The translations under genes and the position numbers were made by a program. 64,000 bases of DNA. It comes from Pseudomonas frederiksbergensis. Lineage in GTDB: Bacteria > Pseudomonadota > Gammaproteobacteria > Pseudomonadales > Pseudomonadaceae. This document shows positions 1-9,256 of this stretch, one piece after another (position 1 is the first letter of the stretch; the number at the start of each line of letters is the position of its first letter). The stretch covers positions 434,001-498,000 of the forward strand of contig NZ_MOBP01000006.1 of the NCBI RefSeq assembly GCF_003732665.1, read 5' to 3'. The notes under the pieces are model-generated. The model searched no databases, had not been told where the DNA came from, and was given only the letters and a program-made list of their open reading frames with translations.

Positions 1-2
1 AC

Positions 3-2180
3 GATGCCATCGCCGCGCAACTGGCCGCCCAGGATCACCGCGACTTGACCAGCGCCGAGCGCGAGCAGATCCAGGCCAAGTTGCAGCGCCTGATCGCCGA
101 AGCCTGGCACACCGAAGAAATCCGCCGCACCCGCCCGACACCGGTGGACGAAGCCAAATGGGGCTTCGCGGTGATCGAACATTCCCTGTGGCAAGCGATC
201 CCCAACTACCTGCGCAAGGCCGATCAAGCCCTGCACGCCGCCACTGGCCTGCGTTTGCCCCTGGAAGCGGCGCCGATCCGCTTCGCCTCGTGGATGGGCG
301 GCGACCGCGATGGCAACCCGAACGTCACCGCGACGGTCACCCGCGAAGTGTTGTTGTTGGCGCGCTGGATGGCGGCTGATTTGTACTTGCGCGATGTCGA
401 TCACCTGGCTGCCGAGTTGTCGATGCAACAGGCCAGCGAAGCGTTGAAAGCCAAGGCTGGCGACAGCGCCGAGCCGTATCGTGCGGTGCTCAAGCAATTG
501 CGTGAACGGCTGCGGGCGACCCGCAATTGGGCGCATGCCTCGCTGACGAAGAGCACACCGGCACCCGCCGATGTGCTGCAAAACAATCGCGACCTGCTCG
601 ATCCGCTGGAGCTGTGTTTCAACTCGCTGCACGAGTGCGGCATGGGCGTGATCGCTGACGGTCCGCTGCTGGATTGCCTGCGCCGGGCCGTGACCTTCGG
701 CTTGTTTCTGGTGCGCCTCGACGTGCGTCAGGATTCGTCCCGACACACCGCGGCCATGACCGAAATCACCGATTACCTGGGCCTCGGTCGCTACGAAGAC
801 TGGAGCGAGGAAGAGCGCATCGCCTTCCTGATGCGCGAACAGAACAACCGCCGCCCATTGCTGCCGGCGTACTTCAAACCATCTGCTGACACCGCCGAAG
901 TGCTGGCGACCTGCCGGGAAATCGCCGCTGCACCGGGGGCTTCTCTCGGCTCTTATGTGATTTCCATGGCCGGCGCCGCTTCCGACGTGCTTGCCGTGCA
1001 ACTGCTGCTTAAAGAGGCCGGCGTATTGCGGCCAATGCGCGTGGTGCCGCTGTTCGAAACCCTCGCCGACCTCGACAACGCCGGCCCTGTGATCGAAAAG
1101 CTGTTGCTGCTGCCGGGCTATCGCGCGCGCCTGCAAGGGCCGCAGGAAGTGATGATCGGTTATTCCGACTCGGCCAAGGACGCTGGCACCACGGCGGCGG
1201 CCTGGGCGCAGTATCGGGCGCAGGAACGTTTGGTGGATATTTGCCGCGAACAACAAGTGGAACTGCTGCTGTTCCACGGTCGCGGTGGCACCGTGGGGCG
1301 TGGCGGCGGTCCGGCGCATGCGGCGATTCTGTCCCAGCCGCCGGGGTCGGTGGCGGGGCGTTTCCGCACCACCGAGCAAGGGGAAATGATTCGCTTCAAA
1401 TTCGGCCTGCCGGACATCGCCGAGCAAAACCTAAATCTGTACCTGGCCGCCGTGCTCGAAGCGACGTTGCTGCCGCCACCGCCGCCGGAGCCGGCCTGGC
1501 GCCATTTGATGGATGAATTGGCCGCCGATGGCGTCAAGGCTTACCGCGCCGTGGTGCGGGAAAATCCGCAGTTCGTTGAGTACTTTCGCCAGTCGACCCC
1601 GGAACAGGAGCTCGGACGTTTGCCGTTGGGCAGCCGCCCGGCCAAGCGCCGCGCCGGTGGGATTGAAAGCCTGCGCGCCATTCCGTGGATCTTCGGCTGG
1701 ACCCAGACACGCCTGATGCTGCCGGCCTGGCTCGGCTGGGAAGCGGCCCTGAGCAAGGCACTGGAGCGTGGCGAAGGTGAGCTGCTGGGGCAGATGCGCG
1801 AGCAGTGGCCGTTCTTCCGCACCCGCATCGACATGCTGGAAATGGTGCTGGCCAAGGCCGACGCCGATATCGCTCGATCCTACGATGAGCGGCTGGTCGA
1901 GCCCGATTTGCTTCCTTTGGGGGCACATTTACGCGACCTATTGTCGCAGGCCTGCGCGGTGGTCCTTGGCCTGACCGGGCAGTCGCAGCTACTGGCACAT
2001 AGCCCAGATACCCTGGAATTCATTCGCTTGCGCAACACCTACCTCGACCCGCTGCATCTATTGCAGGCCGAACTGTTGGCCCGTTCCCGGCAGCAGGAAG
2101 TGGCCCAGGGCAGCCCGGTAGAACAGGCGCTGCTAGTGTCTGTGGCGGGTATTGCCGCCGGTTTGCGAAATACCGGCTAA
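3..2180 (+). CDS. ppc: Phosphoenolpyruvate carboxylase, 5'-truncated by window edge
   Basis: Cytosolic anaplerotic enzyme that adds bicarbonate to phosphoenolpyruvate to give oxaloacetate for the TCA cycle. The frame is already open at base 3, so the gene starts upstream; 725 residues are visible against about 880 for the family, leaving roughly 150 N-terminal residues outside. Seen in the protein: the [14 protein letters not shown] segment, the mobile glycine-rich [12 protein letters not shown] loop, the [11 protein letters not shown] block and the conserved C-terminal tetrapeptide RNTG. Neighbours adk and tsaB follow on the same strand, as I recall for P. aeruginosa. Identification is secure; only the 5' end and the early catalytic histidine region cannot be inspected. 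Confidence 0.97.
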   Translation, partial: DAIAAQLAAQDHRDLTSAEREQIQAKLQRLIAEAWHTEEIRRTRPTPVDEAKWGFAVIEHSLWQAIPNYLRKADQALHAATGLRLPLEAAPIRFASWMGGDRDGNPNVTATVTREVLLLARWMAADLYLRDVDHLAAELSMQQASEALKAKAGDSAEPYRAVLKQLRERLRATRNWAHASLTKSTPAPADVLQNNRDLLDPLELCFNSLHECGMGVIADGPLLDCLRRAVTFGLFLVRLDVRQDSSRHTAAMTEITDYLGLGRYEDWSEEERIAFLMREQNNRRPLLPAYFKPSADTAEVLATCREIAAAPGASLGSYVISMAGAASDVLAVQLLLKEAGVLRPMRVVPLFETLADLDNAGPVIEKLLLLPGYRARLQGPQEVMIGYSDSAKDAGTTAAAWAQYRAQERLVDICREQQVELLLFHGRGGTVGRGGGPAHAAILSQPPGSVAGRFRTTEQGEMIRFKFGLPDIAEQNLNLYLAAVLEATLLPPPPPEPAWRHLMDELAADGVKAYRAVVRENPQFVEYFRQSTPEQELGRLPLGSRPAKRRAGGIESLRAIPWIFGWTQTRLMLPAWLGWEAALSKALERGEGELLGQMREQWPFFRTRIDMLEMVLAKADADIARSYDERLVEPDLLPLGAHLRDLLSQACAVVLGLTGQSQLLAHSPDTLEFIRLRNTYLDPLHLLQAELLARSRQQEVAQGSPVEQALLVSVAGIAAGLRNTG

Positions 2181-3116
<936 letters not shown>

Positions 3117-3138
3117 AAAGTCTGAATCGCTTCATCTT

Positions 3139-3168
3139 CTACGGCCCGCTTGCGGGCCGTAGTTGTTT
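3139..3168 (+). terminator. Rho-independent terminator after adk
   Basis: A GC-rich perfect stem CTACGGCCCG / CGGGCCGTAG with a four-base loop is followed by TTGTTTAT. It lies 22 bases beyond the adk stop and before the tsaB ribosome-binding region. Confidence 0.85.
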
Positions 3169-3209
3169 ATACTGGCGCACTTTTACTGACCTCTCTTACG
3201 GAAACATCG

Positions 3210-3884
3210 ATGAGCACCTTGCTGGCCCTGGACACCGCGACTGAAGCTTGCTCCGTTGCCTTGCTGCATGACGGCAAAGTGACGAGCCATTACGAGGTGA
3301 TCCCGCGCCTTCATGCGCAGAAATTGTTGCCGATGATCCAGCAGTTGTTGGCCGACGCCGGCACCACCCTGCAAGCGGTGGACGCCATCGCCTTCGGCCG
3401 TGGGCCGGGCGCGTTCACGGGCGTGCGGATCGCCATCGGCGTGGTTCAAGGTTTGGCCTTTGCCCTGGAGCGCCCGGTGTTGCCGGTGTCGAACCTGGCC
3501 GTGCTGGCCCAGCGCGCTTATCGCGAACACGGTGTGAGCCAGGTCGCGGCGGCCATCGATGCGCGGATGGATGAAGTGTATTGGGGCTGCTACCGCGAAA
3601 CGGCAGGGGAGATGCGGCTGGTCGGCAATGAAGCAGTGTTGGCACCCGAAGCGGCGGCGTTGCCGGCGGATGCCAACGGCGAATGGTTCGGTGCGGGCAC
3701 CGGTTGGGGCTATGTCGAGCGCATCGGCGTCAGCCTGAGCGGCCAGGATGCGGCGATGTTGCCTCACGCTGAAGACCTGCTGACCCTGGCGCGGTTTGCC
3801 TGGGAGCGCGGTGAGGCGATTGTCGCGGATGAGGCGCAGCCGGTGTATTTGCGCGACAAAGTCGCCACCCCGAAAGCGCGCTGA
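3210..3884 (+). CDS. tsaB: tRNA threonylcarbamoyladenosine biosynthesis protein TsaB
   Basis: Partner of TsaD and TsaE in making the t6A37 modification of ANN-decoding tRNAs; TsaB is the non-catalytic ASKHA-fold scaffold that binds TsaD. The 224-residue protein opens MSTLLALDTATEACSVALL, typical of the family, and contains AIAFGRGPGAFTGVRIAIG around residues 65-85. The start at 3210 is preferred to the in-frame codon at 3150 because the latter lies inside the adk terminator and the extra 20 residues look non-coding; GGA at 3199-3202 can serve as a weak ribosome-binding site. Usual length is 220-235. Confidence 0.96.
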   Translation: MSTLLALDTATEACSVALLHDGKVTSHYEVIPRLHAQKLLPMIQQLLADAGTTLQAVDAIAFGRGPGAFTGVRIAIGVVQGLAFALERPVLPVSNLAVLAQRAYREHGVSQVAAAIDARMDEVYWGCYRETAGEMRLVGNEAVLAPEAAALPADANGEWFGAGTGWGYVERIGVSLSGQDAAMLPHAEDLLTLARFAWERGEAIVADEAQPVYLRDKVATPKAR

Positions 3885-3895
3885 TTCACACCAAA

Positions 3896-3989
3896 CCTGT
3901 GGGAGCGGGCTTGCTCGCGAAGGCGGTTTAACATTCAACATTTATGTTGTCTGGCACACCGCTTTCGCGAGCAAGCCCGCTCCCACAGG
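3896..3989. repeat. REPIN, GTGGGAGCGGGC family (type A)
   Basis: Two inverted REP sequences (TGTGGGAGCGGGCTTGCTCG and its complement) flank an A/T-richer centre. It begins 12 bases after tsaB and can fold into a long imperfect hairpin. I call this family A; REPINs are non-autonomous elements mobilised by RAYT transposases, none of which is encoded in this window. Confidence 0.95.
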
Positions 3990-4002
3990 GTTGGTGTTAA
4001 CT

Positions 4003-4033
4003 CCTGTAGGAGCGAGGCTTGCCCGCGAAAGCG
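4003..4033 (+). repeat. Solitary REP of the GTAGGAGCGAGGCTTGCC family (type B)
   Basis: A single half-element (CCTGTAGGAGCGAGGCTTGC then CCGCGAAAGCG) lies 13 bases after a type A REPIN. No inverted partner is seen nearby, so this is a singlet or remnant. Confidence 0.85.
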
Positions 4034-4119
4034 ATCTAACAGAGGCCGCCAATCGTCAGTTTCTAATCCCCAGGCTTAAACCTTTTTCCTTTTATGTGTT
4101 CTAGTTATCACTCGACAGT

Positions 4120-4148
4120 TTGCGAAGTGGCTTGTGCGCCACTAAACT
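4120..4148 (+). promoter_or_regulatory. Probable sigma-70 promoter for the 102-aa gene/DUF72 pair
   Basis: TTGCGA at 4120-4125 and TAAACT at 4143-4148 are separated by exactly 17 bases. The spacer contains an inverted repeat, AGTGGC (4126-4131) and GCCACT (4138-4143), which could be an operator or a chance hairpin. The start codon is at 4176. Confidence 0.6.
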
Positions 4149-4175
4149 GCCATCACTGATACCGAGCATGCACTT

Positions 4176-4484
4176 ATGCGTATAGACGGCCTTTCCTCTC
4201 AGTCGTACCCCATCAAGCGAAAGCCTCGCAAAGGCAATGTCTCGCTGGATGAATCCGTCGATGATATCGATGGCGAACTGGAAATCCCGTCCGAAGAGCA
4301 ACTGGCCGCCCGTGCCGCCAAGGCTTCCGCGCAACGCTTGAGCAATCTCCCCGCCCGTCAGCAAGACATGATTTATCACCGCGCCATGAGCAAAAGCGTG
4401 GCGATGGCCCTGGCCAGCTACCTGAGCACCGCCGGTTTTGTCGATTGGGACGCTGATGTGCTGGGTCTCGACCTCTACATCTGA
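4176..4484 (+). CDS. Conserved small protein of unknown function
   Basis: I do not recognise a named family. The 102-residue product has a basic N-terminus (IKRKPRKGN), an acidic stretch (DESVDDIDGELEIPSEEQ), then an alanine-rich helical part with SNLPARQQDMIYHRAMSKSVAMALASYLSTAGFVDWD and ends LGLDLYI. No signal peptide or membrane segment is seen. Its stop codon overlaps the start of the DUF72 gene (TGATG at 4482-4486), so the two are probably translated in a coupled way and may act together. A good promoter lies upstream, and codon use resembles neighbouring genes, which argues that it is real. Confidence 0.82.
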   Translation: MRIDGLSSQSYPIKRKPRKGNVSLDESVDDIDGELEIPSEEQLAARAAKASAQRLSNLPARQQDMIYHRAMSKSVAMALASYLSTAGFVDWDADVLGLDLYI

Positions 4485-5344
4485 TGTTGCTGCCTTACTA
4501 CCTCGGTTGCCCGTCCTGGAGTGAAAACGCCTGGCGCGACTATCTCTACCCGCAAGACGCCAAGCCCGCCGAGTTCCTCAATCTCTATTCCCAAGTGTTC
4601 AACGCCGTTGAAGGCAATACGACCTTCTACGCGAGCCCGGCTGCCTCCACCGTGCAGCGCTGGGCCGAAACCATGCCCGAACACTTTCGCTTCACCGCCA
4701 AGTTCCCCGGTGACATCAGCCACGGCGGCGACCTGCGCGAACAACTGACCGCCGTCGATACCTTCCTGCAATTGCTCAGCCCGTTGGGCCAGCGGGTGTC
4801 GCCGCTGTGGTTGCAATTGTCGAAAAGCTTCACCCCGCAACGACTGTCCGAACTGGCCGGTTTCATCGATGCCGTGGACCGACCGCTGGCGGTGGAAGTG
4901 CGGCATGACGAATTCTTCGCCAAGGGTGACGCTGAGCGCATGCTCAACCGTTTGCTGCTGGATCGTGGCGTCGAGCGCATCTGCCTCGATCTGCGGGCGC
5001 TGTTCAGTTGCATCTCGACCGATCCGTCGGTGCTCCACGCCCAATCGAAAAAGCCCAAGGTGCCTCCGCGCCCGGCGGCGTTCACCCAGTTCCCGCAAGT
5101 GCGATTCATCGGCCATCCGCAACTGGAGGCCAACGACCCGTTCCTGGTGCCTTGGGTCGAGAAAATCGCCCAGTGGATCGAAGAAGGCCGCACGCCCTAT
5201 ATTTTCCTGCACACCGCAGACAACCTGCTGGCGGCGAAACTGGCGCAACGTTTTCACGCAAAACTGATGCTGCGTTTGCCTGGCTTGCCGCCGCTGCCTG
5301 AGCTATACAGAGAGCCCGCCGCCGAGCAACTTGGCTTGCTCTGA
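4484..5344 (+). CDS. DUF72 (YecE-like) protein
   Basis: A member of the DUF72/YecE family, a TIM-barrel-like fold of unknown biochemical role. The 286-residue protein shows family hallmarks: YYLGCPSWSENAWRDYLYP at residues 4-22, VFNAVEGNTTFYASP around residue 40, FRFTAKFPGDISH near 70, and a histidine-aspartate-rich C-terminal half including AVEVRHDEFF. It starts by a 1-base stop/start overlap with the preceding small gene. No secretion signal is seen, so it should be cytosolic. The function cannot be named from sequence. Confidence 0.88.
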   Translation: MLLPYYLGCPSWSENAWRDYLYPQDAKPAEFLNLYSQVFNAVEGNTTFYASPAASTVQRWAETMPEHFRFTAKFPGDISHGGDLREQLTAVDTFLQLLSPLGQRVSPLWLQLSKSFTPQRLSELAGFIDAVDRPLAVEVRHDEFFAKGDAERMLNRLLLDRGVERICLDLRALFSCISTDPSVLHAQSKKPKVPPRPAAFTQFPQVRFIGHPQLEANDPFLVPWVEKIAQWIEEGRTPYIFLHTADNLLAAKLAQRFHAKLMLRLPGLPPLPELYREPAAEQLGLL

Positions 5345-5377
5345 GGCGGTTTCCTTCCTTTTCTCAGGAGCCTGCCA

Positions 5378-6199
5378 ATGGATGCGCAAACCCTTCGAGC
5401 CCAGGCGTTCAAAGCGCTGCATGAACGCGCGGGGGCTTTTGTGATTCCCAACCCGTGGGATGCTGGCTCGGCGAAGATGCTCGCCAGCCTGGGCTTCGAG
5501 GCCCTGGCGACCACCAGCGCCGGTTATGCCTTTTCCAATGCTCGTCCCGATGGCGGGTTGTCGCTGGAGGATACCTTGGCGAACGTTCGGGCGATTGTCG
5601 CGGCGACTGATCTGCCCGTCGCTGTCGATCTGGAAAACGGCTTCGCCGATGACCCTACTGAATGCGCCCAGAGCATTTTGCGTGCGGCCGAGGCAGGGGC
5701 GGTCGGCGGCTCGATTGAAGACGCGACCGGTCGTGAAGAGGCGCCGATCTACTGCTTCGAACATGCCGTGGCCCGTGTCGAAGCGGCCGTGAAAGCGGCT
5801 CGTAGCCTGCCTTTCCCTTTTATGCTGACGGCCCGCGCCGAGAATTTCCTGCACGGCAATCCTGATCTGGATGACACCATCCGCCGCTTGCAAGCGTTCG
5901 CCGAGGCGGGCGCCGACGTGTTGTATGCACCGGGTCTGCGCAGTGCTGAAGACGTGTTGGCAGTGGTTCGCGCCGTGGCGCCGAAACCGGTCAATGTGTT
6001 GATGTCCGGCGGCCTCAAATTGACGGTCGAGCAGTTGAGCGAGATGGGCGTCAAACGCATCAGCGTCGGTTCGGCGCTGGCCCTGGCGGCGTACGGCGAG
6101 TTCTTCCGCGCGGCTGAAGAGATCAAGACGTCCGGCACCTTCAGCTTTACCTCGCGTTCCATGCCCTACGCCAAGGCCAATCAGTTCTTCAAGGACTGA
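5378..6199 (+). CDS. Isocitrate lyase/PEP mutase superfamily protein
   Basis: A 273-residue alpha/beta-barrel enzyme of the isocitrate lyase/phosphoenolpyruvate mutase superfamily. Seen: FVIPNPWDAGSAKML near residue 20, LATTSAGYAFSNARPDG near 45, the metal-binding strand AVDLENGFADDP around 85, GGSIEDATG around 112 and TARAENFL around 150. The KxCGH-type gating-loop motif of true isocitrate and methylisocitrate lyases is not visible, so it is unlikely to be AceA or PrpB. Substrate is unknown; a C-C lyase acting on a 2-oxo or 2-hydroxy acid is an inference. AGGAG at about 5366 precedes the ATG, and the next gene starts 2 bases after its stop. Confidence 0.85.
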   Translation: MDAQTLRAQAFKALHERAGAFVIPNPWDAGSAKMLASLGFEALATTSAGYAFSNARPDGGLSLEDTLANVRAIVAATDLPVAVDLENGFADDPTECAQSILRAAEAGAVGGSIEDATGREEAPIYCFEHAVARVEAAVKAARSLPFPFMLTARAENFLHGNPDLDDTIRRLQAFAEAGADVLYAPGLRSAEDVLAVVRAVAPKPVNVLMSGGLKLTVEQLSEMGVKRISVGSALALAAYGEFFRAAEEIKTSGTFSFTSRSMPYAKANQFFKD

Positions 6200-6201
6200 C
6201 G

Positions 6202-6897
6202 ATGCGGTTTGCCAAGGGATTGCTGCTGGTGCTGTTGATAATTGGGGCGGCGGGAATAAGCGTCTGGCGTGGCTGGATTCCCGTGCCCGCGCCGTGGAAT
6301 CCCTGGGCATCACTGGACGTGAACGCCGCGCCGAATTTTCTGACTCGCTACAAACTGATGCGCCTGCGCAATGATCCGCAATTGTGCGACCAGGCGCTGA
6401 GCAGCTCCGGCCTGCGCGTCACGCGCCAGGCCGACAGTCCCGATGCGACGTGTCCGCTGACCAACACCCTGCGCGTGCAGGGCGGCGAGGTGGCCCTGAG
6501 CAGCAGTTTCCTCGCCAGTTGTCCGTTGGCAGTGGCGTTCGCCCTGTTCGAGCGCCACGCCTTGCAGCCGGCGTCACAGGCGGTTTACGGCCAAGCGGTG
6601 ACGCGGGTCGATCACCTTGGCAGTTTCGCCTGCCGCAACATGTACAACCGCGAGAATGGTGCCCGGAGCCAGCATGCCGGCGCCAATGCGTTGGATATTG
6701 CCGGTTTTCGATTGGCGGACGGCCGAACCATCAGCGTGCTCAAGGATTGGCCCAAAGATAACCGCGACGCAGCGTTTCTGCGCCAGGTGCGTGATGGCGC
6801 CTGCGACATGTTCAATGTGGTGTTGAGCCCGGACTACAACGCCGCCCATCGCAATCATTTTCATGTGGATGTGGGGCCGTGGTGGGTGTGTCGCTGA
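6202..6897 (+). CDS. Extensin-like C-terminal domain protein, membrane-anchored
   Basis: A 231-residue protein with one N-terminal hydrophobic segment (about residues 4-22) that should anchor it to the inner membrane or act as an uncleaved signal. The rest matches the bacterial Extensin-like_C domain: a cysteine-containing N-terminal half, FACRNMYNRENGARSQHAGA near 145, ANALDIAGFRLADG, and the closing HRNHFHVDVGPWWVC. The His/Asp pattern (SQHAxANALDI and NHFHVD) resembles peptidoglycan LAS-type metallopeptidases, so a cell-wall role is plausible but unproven. It starts 2 bases after the preceding stop, suggesting one transcript. Confidence 0.85.
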   Translation: MRFAKGLLLVLLIIGAAGISVWRGWIPVPAPWNPWASLDVNAAPNFLTRYKLMRLRNDPQLCDQALSSSGLRVTRQADSPDATCPLTNTLRVQGGEVALSSSFLASCPLAVAFALFERHALQPASQAVYGQAVTRVDHLGSFACRNMYNRENGARSQHAGANALDIAGFRLADGRTISVLKDWPKDNRDAAFLRQVRDGACDMFNVVLSPDYNAAHRNHFHVDVGPWWVCR

Positions 6898-6901
6898 GGG
6901 G

Positions 6902-7522
6902 TCAGGCGGCGATGCGCAGGTTTTGCAGAATGATCGGGCGTGCCCAGCCATTGTCGAAATCGAGTTGTTTCTGTTGCTCAACCAGTTCTTCGGGCGAGAA
7001 CGGCGGGAACGGTTTGTCCAGCAAGTGCAGTTCGAATTCGGCAATCGGCAGGTGCAGTGGACGCGGCTGCGGCGCCGGGCCGGCTGCTGGCACGGGTTGA
7101 CCAGCGGTGAGCACGATCGGGCGAACCCAGCCGCTTTCGAAATTCTGTTGTTGTTGCTGGGCGACGATTTCTTCCGGCGGGAACGGCGGGAAAGGTTTGT
7201 CGGCCAAGTCCATTTCGAACTCGGCAATCGGCAGGAACAGCGGCTCAGGTGGCTTGACCTGGGTTTCCGTCACATCGCATTCGCGCTGGGAAATGATGTG
7301 CGCGTAGAGCTCGCTGCCGACGGTCGGTTCTACCGGGCTTGCCAGATCCACCGGTGGAAAAGTCCCGCAGGCTGGCACCACATCGCTCGACTGTTCGGCC
7401 AGGGCCTGAGCAAAAAAATCTTGCCACAGGTGACTGACGCCGCTCAGTGCTTGGGAGTTTCGCAGGCCATAATCGCCATGACGCGATAGGTAGCCAACGG
7501 ATGTGGTTTGAATGTCTGACAT
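6902..7522 (-). CDS. Hypothetical protein with duplicated LPIAEFE/DKPFPPF module
   Basis: Unrecognised 206-residue protein. Its C-terminal half holds two copies of a module of about 45 residues: LPIAEFEMDLADKPFPPFPP with EEIVAQQQQQNFESGWVRPI, then LPIAEFELHLLDKPFPPFSP with EELVEQQKQLDFDNGWARPI. The copies are joined by a Pro/Ala-rich linker. The N-terminal half is featureless (MSDIQTTSVGYLSRHGDYGLRNSQALSGVSHLWQDFFAQALAEQ). I used the ATG at 7522, which has GAGAAAA upstream; the longer reading to 7645 overlaps rsmJ. It converges on the extensin-like gene (4-base gap). No signal peptide. The modules may be short linear binding motifs rather than folded domains. Confidence 0.75.
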   Translation of the reverse strand: MSDIQTTSVGYLSRHGDYGLRNSQALSGVSHLWQDFFAQALAEQSSDVVPACGTFPPVDLASPVEPTVGSELYAHIISQRECDVTETQVKPPEPLFLPIAEFEMDLADKPFPPFPPEEIVAQQQQQNFESGWVRPIVLTAGQPVPAAGPAPQPRPLHLPIAEFELHLLDKPFPPFSPEELVEQQKQLDFDNGWARPIILQNLRIAA

Positions 7523-7616
7523 TTTTCTCGGTCGACGCTCAGCTCTGGCAAAATGCTCGATAGTTTTGTTATCGGACGTTTTTGGCCGATCATTAATTTT
7601 TTGAGCACCTTTTCCC

Positions 7617-8399
7617 ATGATTGAACAACCCGCGGCCTGCCGCATCCATGTCGAGGCCTCGGCCCCGGCGTTTCAGCCACAGGCCGAGCAATGGGCCGAG
7701 CGCCTGGGCTTGCCCCTGCAGGTGGATGATGGCGAGTTTGCCTTGCAGGTGGGCGAACAGGGTTTGCAACTGCAGCAGTTGGGGCCTGACGCGCCTGGGC
7801 CGGTGCGGGTGGATTTCGTCGAGGGGGGCGCGGCCCATCGTCGGTTGTTCGGCGGCGGCACCGGGCAGATGATCGCCAAGGCCGTCGGCATCGCCCAAGG
7901 CGTGCGCCCACGGGTGCTGGATGCCACGGCGGGGCTGGGCAAGGATGCGTTCGTGCTGGCCAGTCTGGGTTGCGAAATGAGCCTGATCGAGCGTCAGCCG
8001 CTGATCGGCGCGTTGCTCGAAGATGGCCTGGCCCGCGGCGCGGAAGATTTCGACGTGGCGCCCATCGTGGCGCGCATGCGTTTGCTCAAGGGCAATTCGA
8101 TTGAAGTGATGCGCAATTGGGAAGGGGAGCCGCCGCAGGTGATCTACCTCGACCCGATGTTCCCGCACCGTGAGAAAACCGCTCTGGTGAAGAAGGAAAT
8201 GCGCCTGTTCCGCCCGCTGGTGGGGGATGACCCGGATGCCCCGGCGTTGCTTGAAGCCGCGTTGGCCTTGGCCAGCCATCGGGTGGTGGTAAAGCGCCCG
8301 CGCAAGGCGCCGTGCATTGCGGGGCCCAAGCCCAGTCATGCGCTGGATGGGAAATCCAGTCGGTATGACATTTATCCGAAGAAGGCGTTGAAGCCTTAG
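7617..8399 (+). CDS. rsmJ: 16S rRNA (guanine-1516-N2)-methyltransferase
   Basis: Cytosolic SAM-dependent methyltransferase that makes m2G1516 in 16S rRNA (former YhiQ). The 260-residue length fits. Seen: [17 protein letters not shown] near residue 75, the SAM-binding motif [20 protein letters not shown] around 100, [20 protein letters not shown] around 178 (a DPMFP catalytic-type motif) and the C-terminal [10 protein letters not shown]. It is divergent from the gene at 6902-7522, sharing a 94-base promoter region. A head-to-head REP pair follows its stop. Confidence 0.95.
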   Translation: MIEQPAACRIHVEASAPAFQPQAEQWAERLGLPLQVDDGEFALQVGEQGLQLQQLGPDAPGPVRVDFVEGGAAHRRLFGGGTGQMIAKAVGIAQGVRPRVLDATAGLGKDAFVLASLGCEMSLIERQPLIGALLEDGLARGAEDFDVAPIVARMRLLKGNSIEVMRNWEGEPPQVIYLDPMFPHREKTALVKKEMRLFRPLVGDDPDAPALLEAALALASHRVVVKRPRKAPCIAGPKPSHALDGKSSRYDIYPKKALKP

Positions 8400-8403
8400 G
8401 ACC

Positions 8404-8496
8404 GCGTCGCTCCATTCGCGAGCAAGCCCGCTCCCACAGGGGATCTATGCAACACCGTAGATCCCCTGTGGGAGCGGGCTTGCTCGCGAAGGCGCC
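8404..8496. repeat. Inverted-orientation type A REP pair, perfect 32-bp palindrome
   Basis: Arms 8415-8446 and 8459-8490 are perfect 32-base inverted repeats with a 12-base loop. Unlike the other REPINs here, this one begins with TTCGCGAGCAAGCCCGCTCC and ends with its complement, so the two REPs point the opposite way. It lies between converging rsmJ and mexL and could serve as a two-way terminator-like hairpin. Confidence 0.95.
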
Positions 8497-8514
8497 AGAC
8501 CAGACAACCCAAAT

Positions 8515-9162
8515 CTATCCGGCTGATGCAGGCCTGTAAGCCCGCATAAACAACCCCACCACTTCCCGCACATGGCTCTCCGCCGCGTCCCCGATCAACG
8601 GCTCTCCACAGCCATACAACAATCGAAAATTCCCCGCTCCCTTGAGCAAACAAAAGAAATGCTCAGCAGCATTGCGCGGTTTATCGATGCTCAGCGCGCC
8701 GGTCTGATCGATCCGGCTCAGCAACCGCTCCATGCCATTCAGCATGCGCTCCGGCCCGGCCTCGAAAAAGATCAGTGACAGTTTCGGGTCCTGGCTGCCC
8801 AGGCTGATCATCAATCGATGCAGGTTCACCGATTCATCGCTGTTGATCAGGTGATGAAAGCCCCGGGCGATGTTCAGCAGCACCGTGTCCACCGCGATGC
8901 CGTCCGGCAATTCGAAGAACAGCGGTGGCAGTTGTTCCTCGCACTTGGCCACCACGGCGGCGGAGAACAGGGTCTCTTTGTCGTTGAAATGGCTGTAGAC
9001 CGTCAGCTTCGACACCCCGGCCTCGGCCGCCACGGCATCCATGCTGGTGTTGGCATAGCCATTACTCAGGAACAGAATTTTCGCCGCATCGAGGATCGCC
9101 TGGCGCTTGGCCAGATCCTTGGGACGGCCCGGACCGTTAGGTGCTGAAAGATTGTTCGACAT
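8515..9162 (-). CDS. mexL: TetR-family repressor of the mexJK-like efflux operon
   Basis: A 215-residue TetR/AcrR regulator. The N-terminal helix-turn-helix is clear: LAKRQAILDAAKILFLSNGY followed by ANTSMDAVAAEAGVSKLTVYSHFNDKETLFSA (residues about 18-68); the remainder is the ligand-binding domain. It is divergent from a membrane-fusion/RND pair of the same sizes as MexJ and MexK, the arrangement of P. aeruginosa mexL-mexJK, where MexL represses both itself and mexJK. Inverted repeats in the 94-base intergenic region are likely operators. Naming rests on position and family; a different TetR paralogue adjacent to rsmJ is the alternative. Confidence 0.85.
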   Translation of the reverse strand: MSNNLSAPNGPGRPKDLAKRQAILDAAKILFLSNGYANTSMDAVAAEAGVSKLTVYSHFNDKETLFSAAVVAKCEEQLPPLFFELPDGIAVDTVLLNIARGFHHLINSDESVNLHRLMISLGSQDPKLSLIFFEAGPERMLNGMERLLSRIDQTGALSIDKPRNAAEHFFCLLKGAGNFRLLYGCGEPLIGDAAESHVREVVGLFMRAYRPASAG

Positions 9163-9174
9163 TATTCGCTTTTA

Positions 9175-9219
9175 ATACTGGACTGGTGAGTTTGCTATTA
9201 ATAACATACCGGCCAGTAT
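9175..9219. promoter_or_regulatory. Operator-like inverted repeats between mexL and mexJ
   Basis: ATACCGGCCAGTAT at 9206-9219 is a 14-base near-perfect palindrome (one mismatched pair). ATACTGGACTGGT at 9175-9187 matches its reverse complement ATACTGGCCGGT with one or two changes, giving a larger inverted pair around TATTAATAACAT. The position, between divergent repressor and pump genes, fits a TetR-type operator. Binding by MexL is inferred. Confidence 0.65.
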
Positions 9220-9256
9220 AATTATTCCAAGCACCATTAGCGAAAGGTCGTTCACC

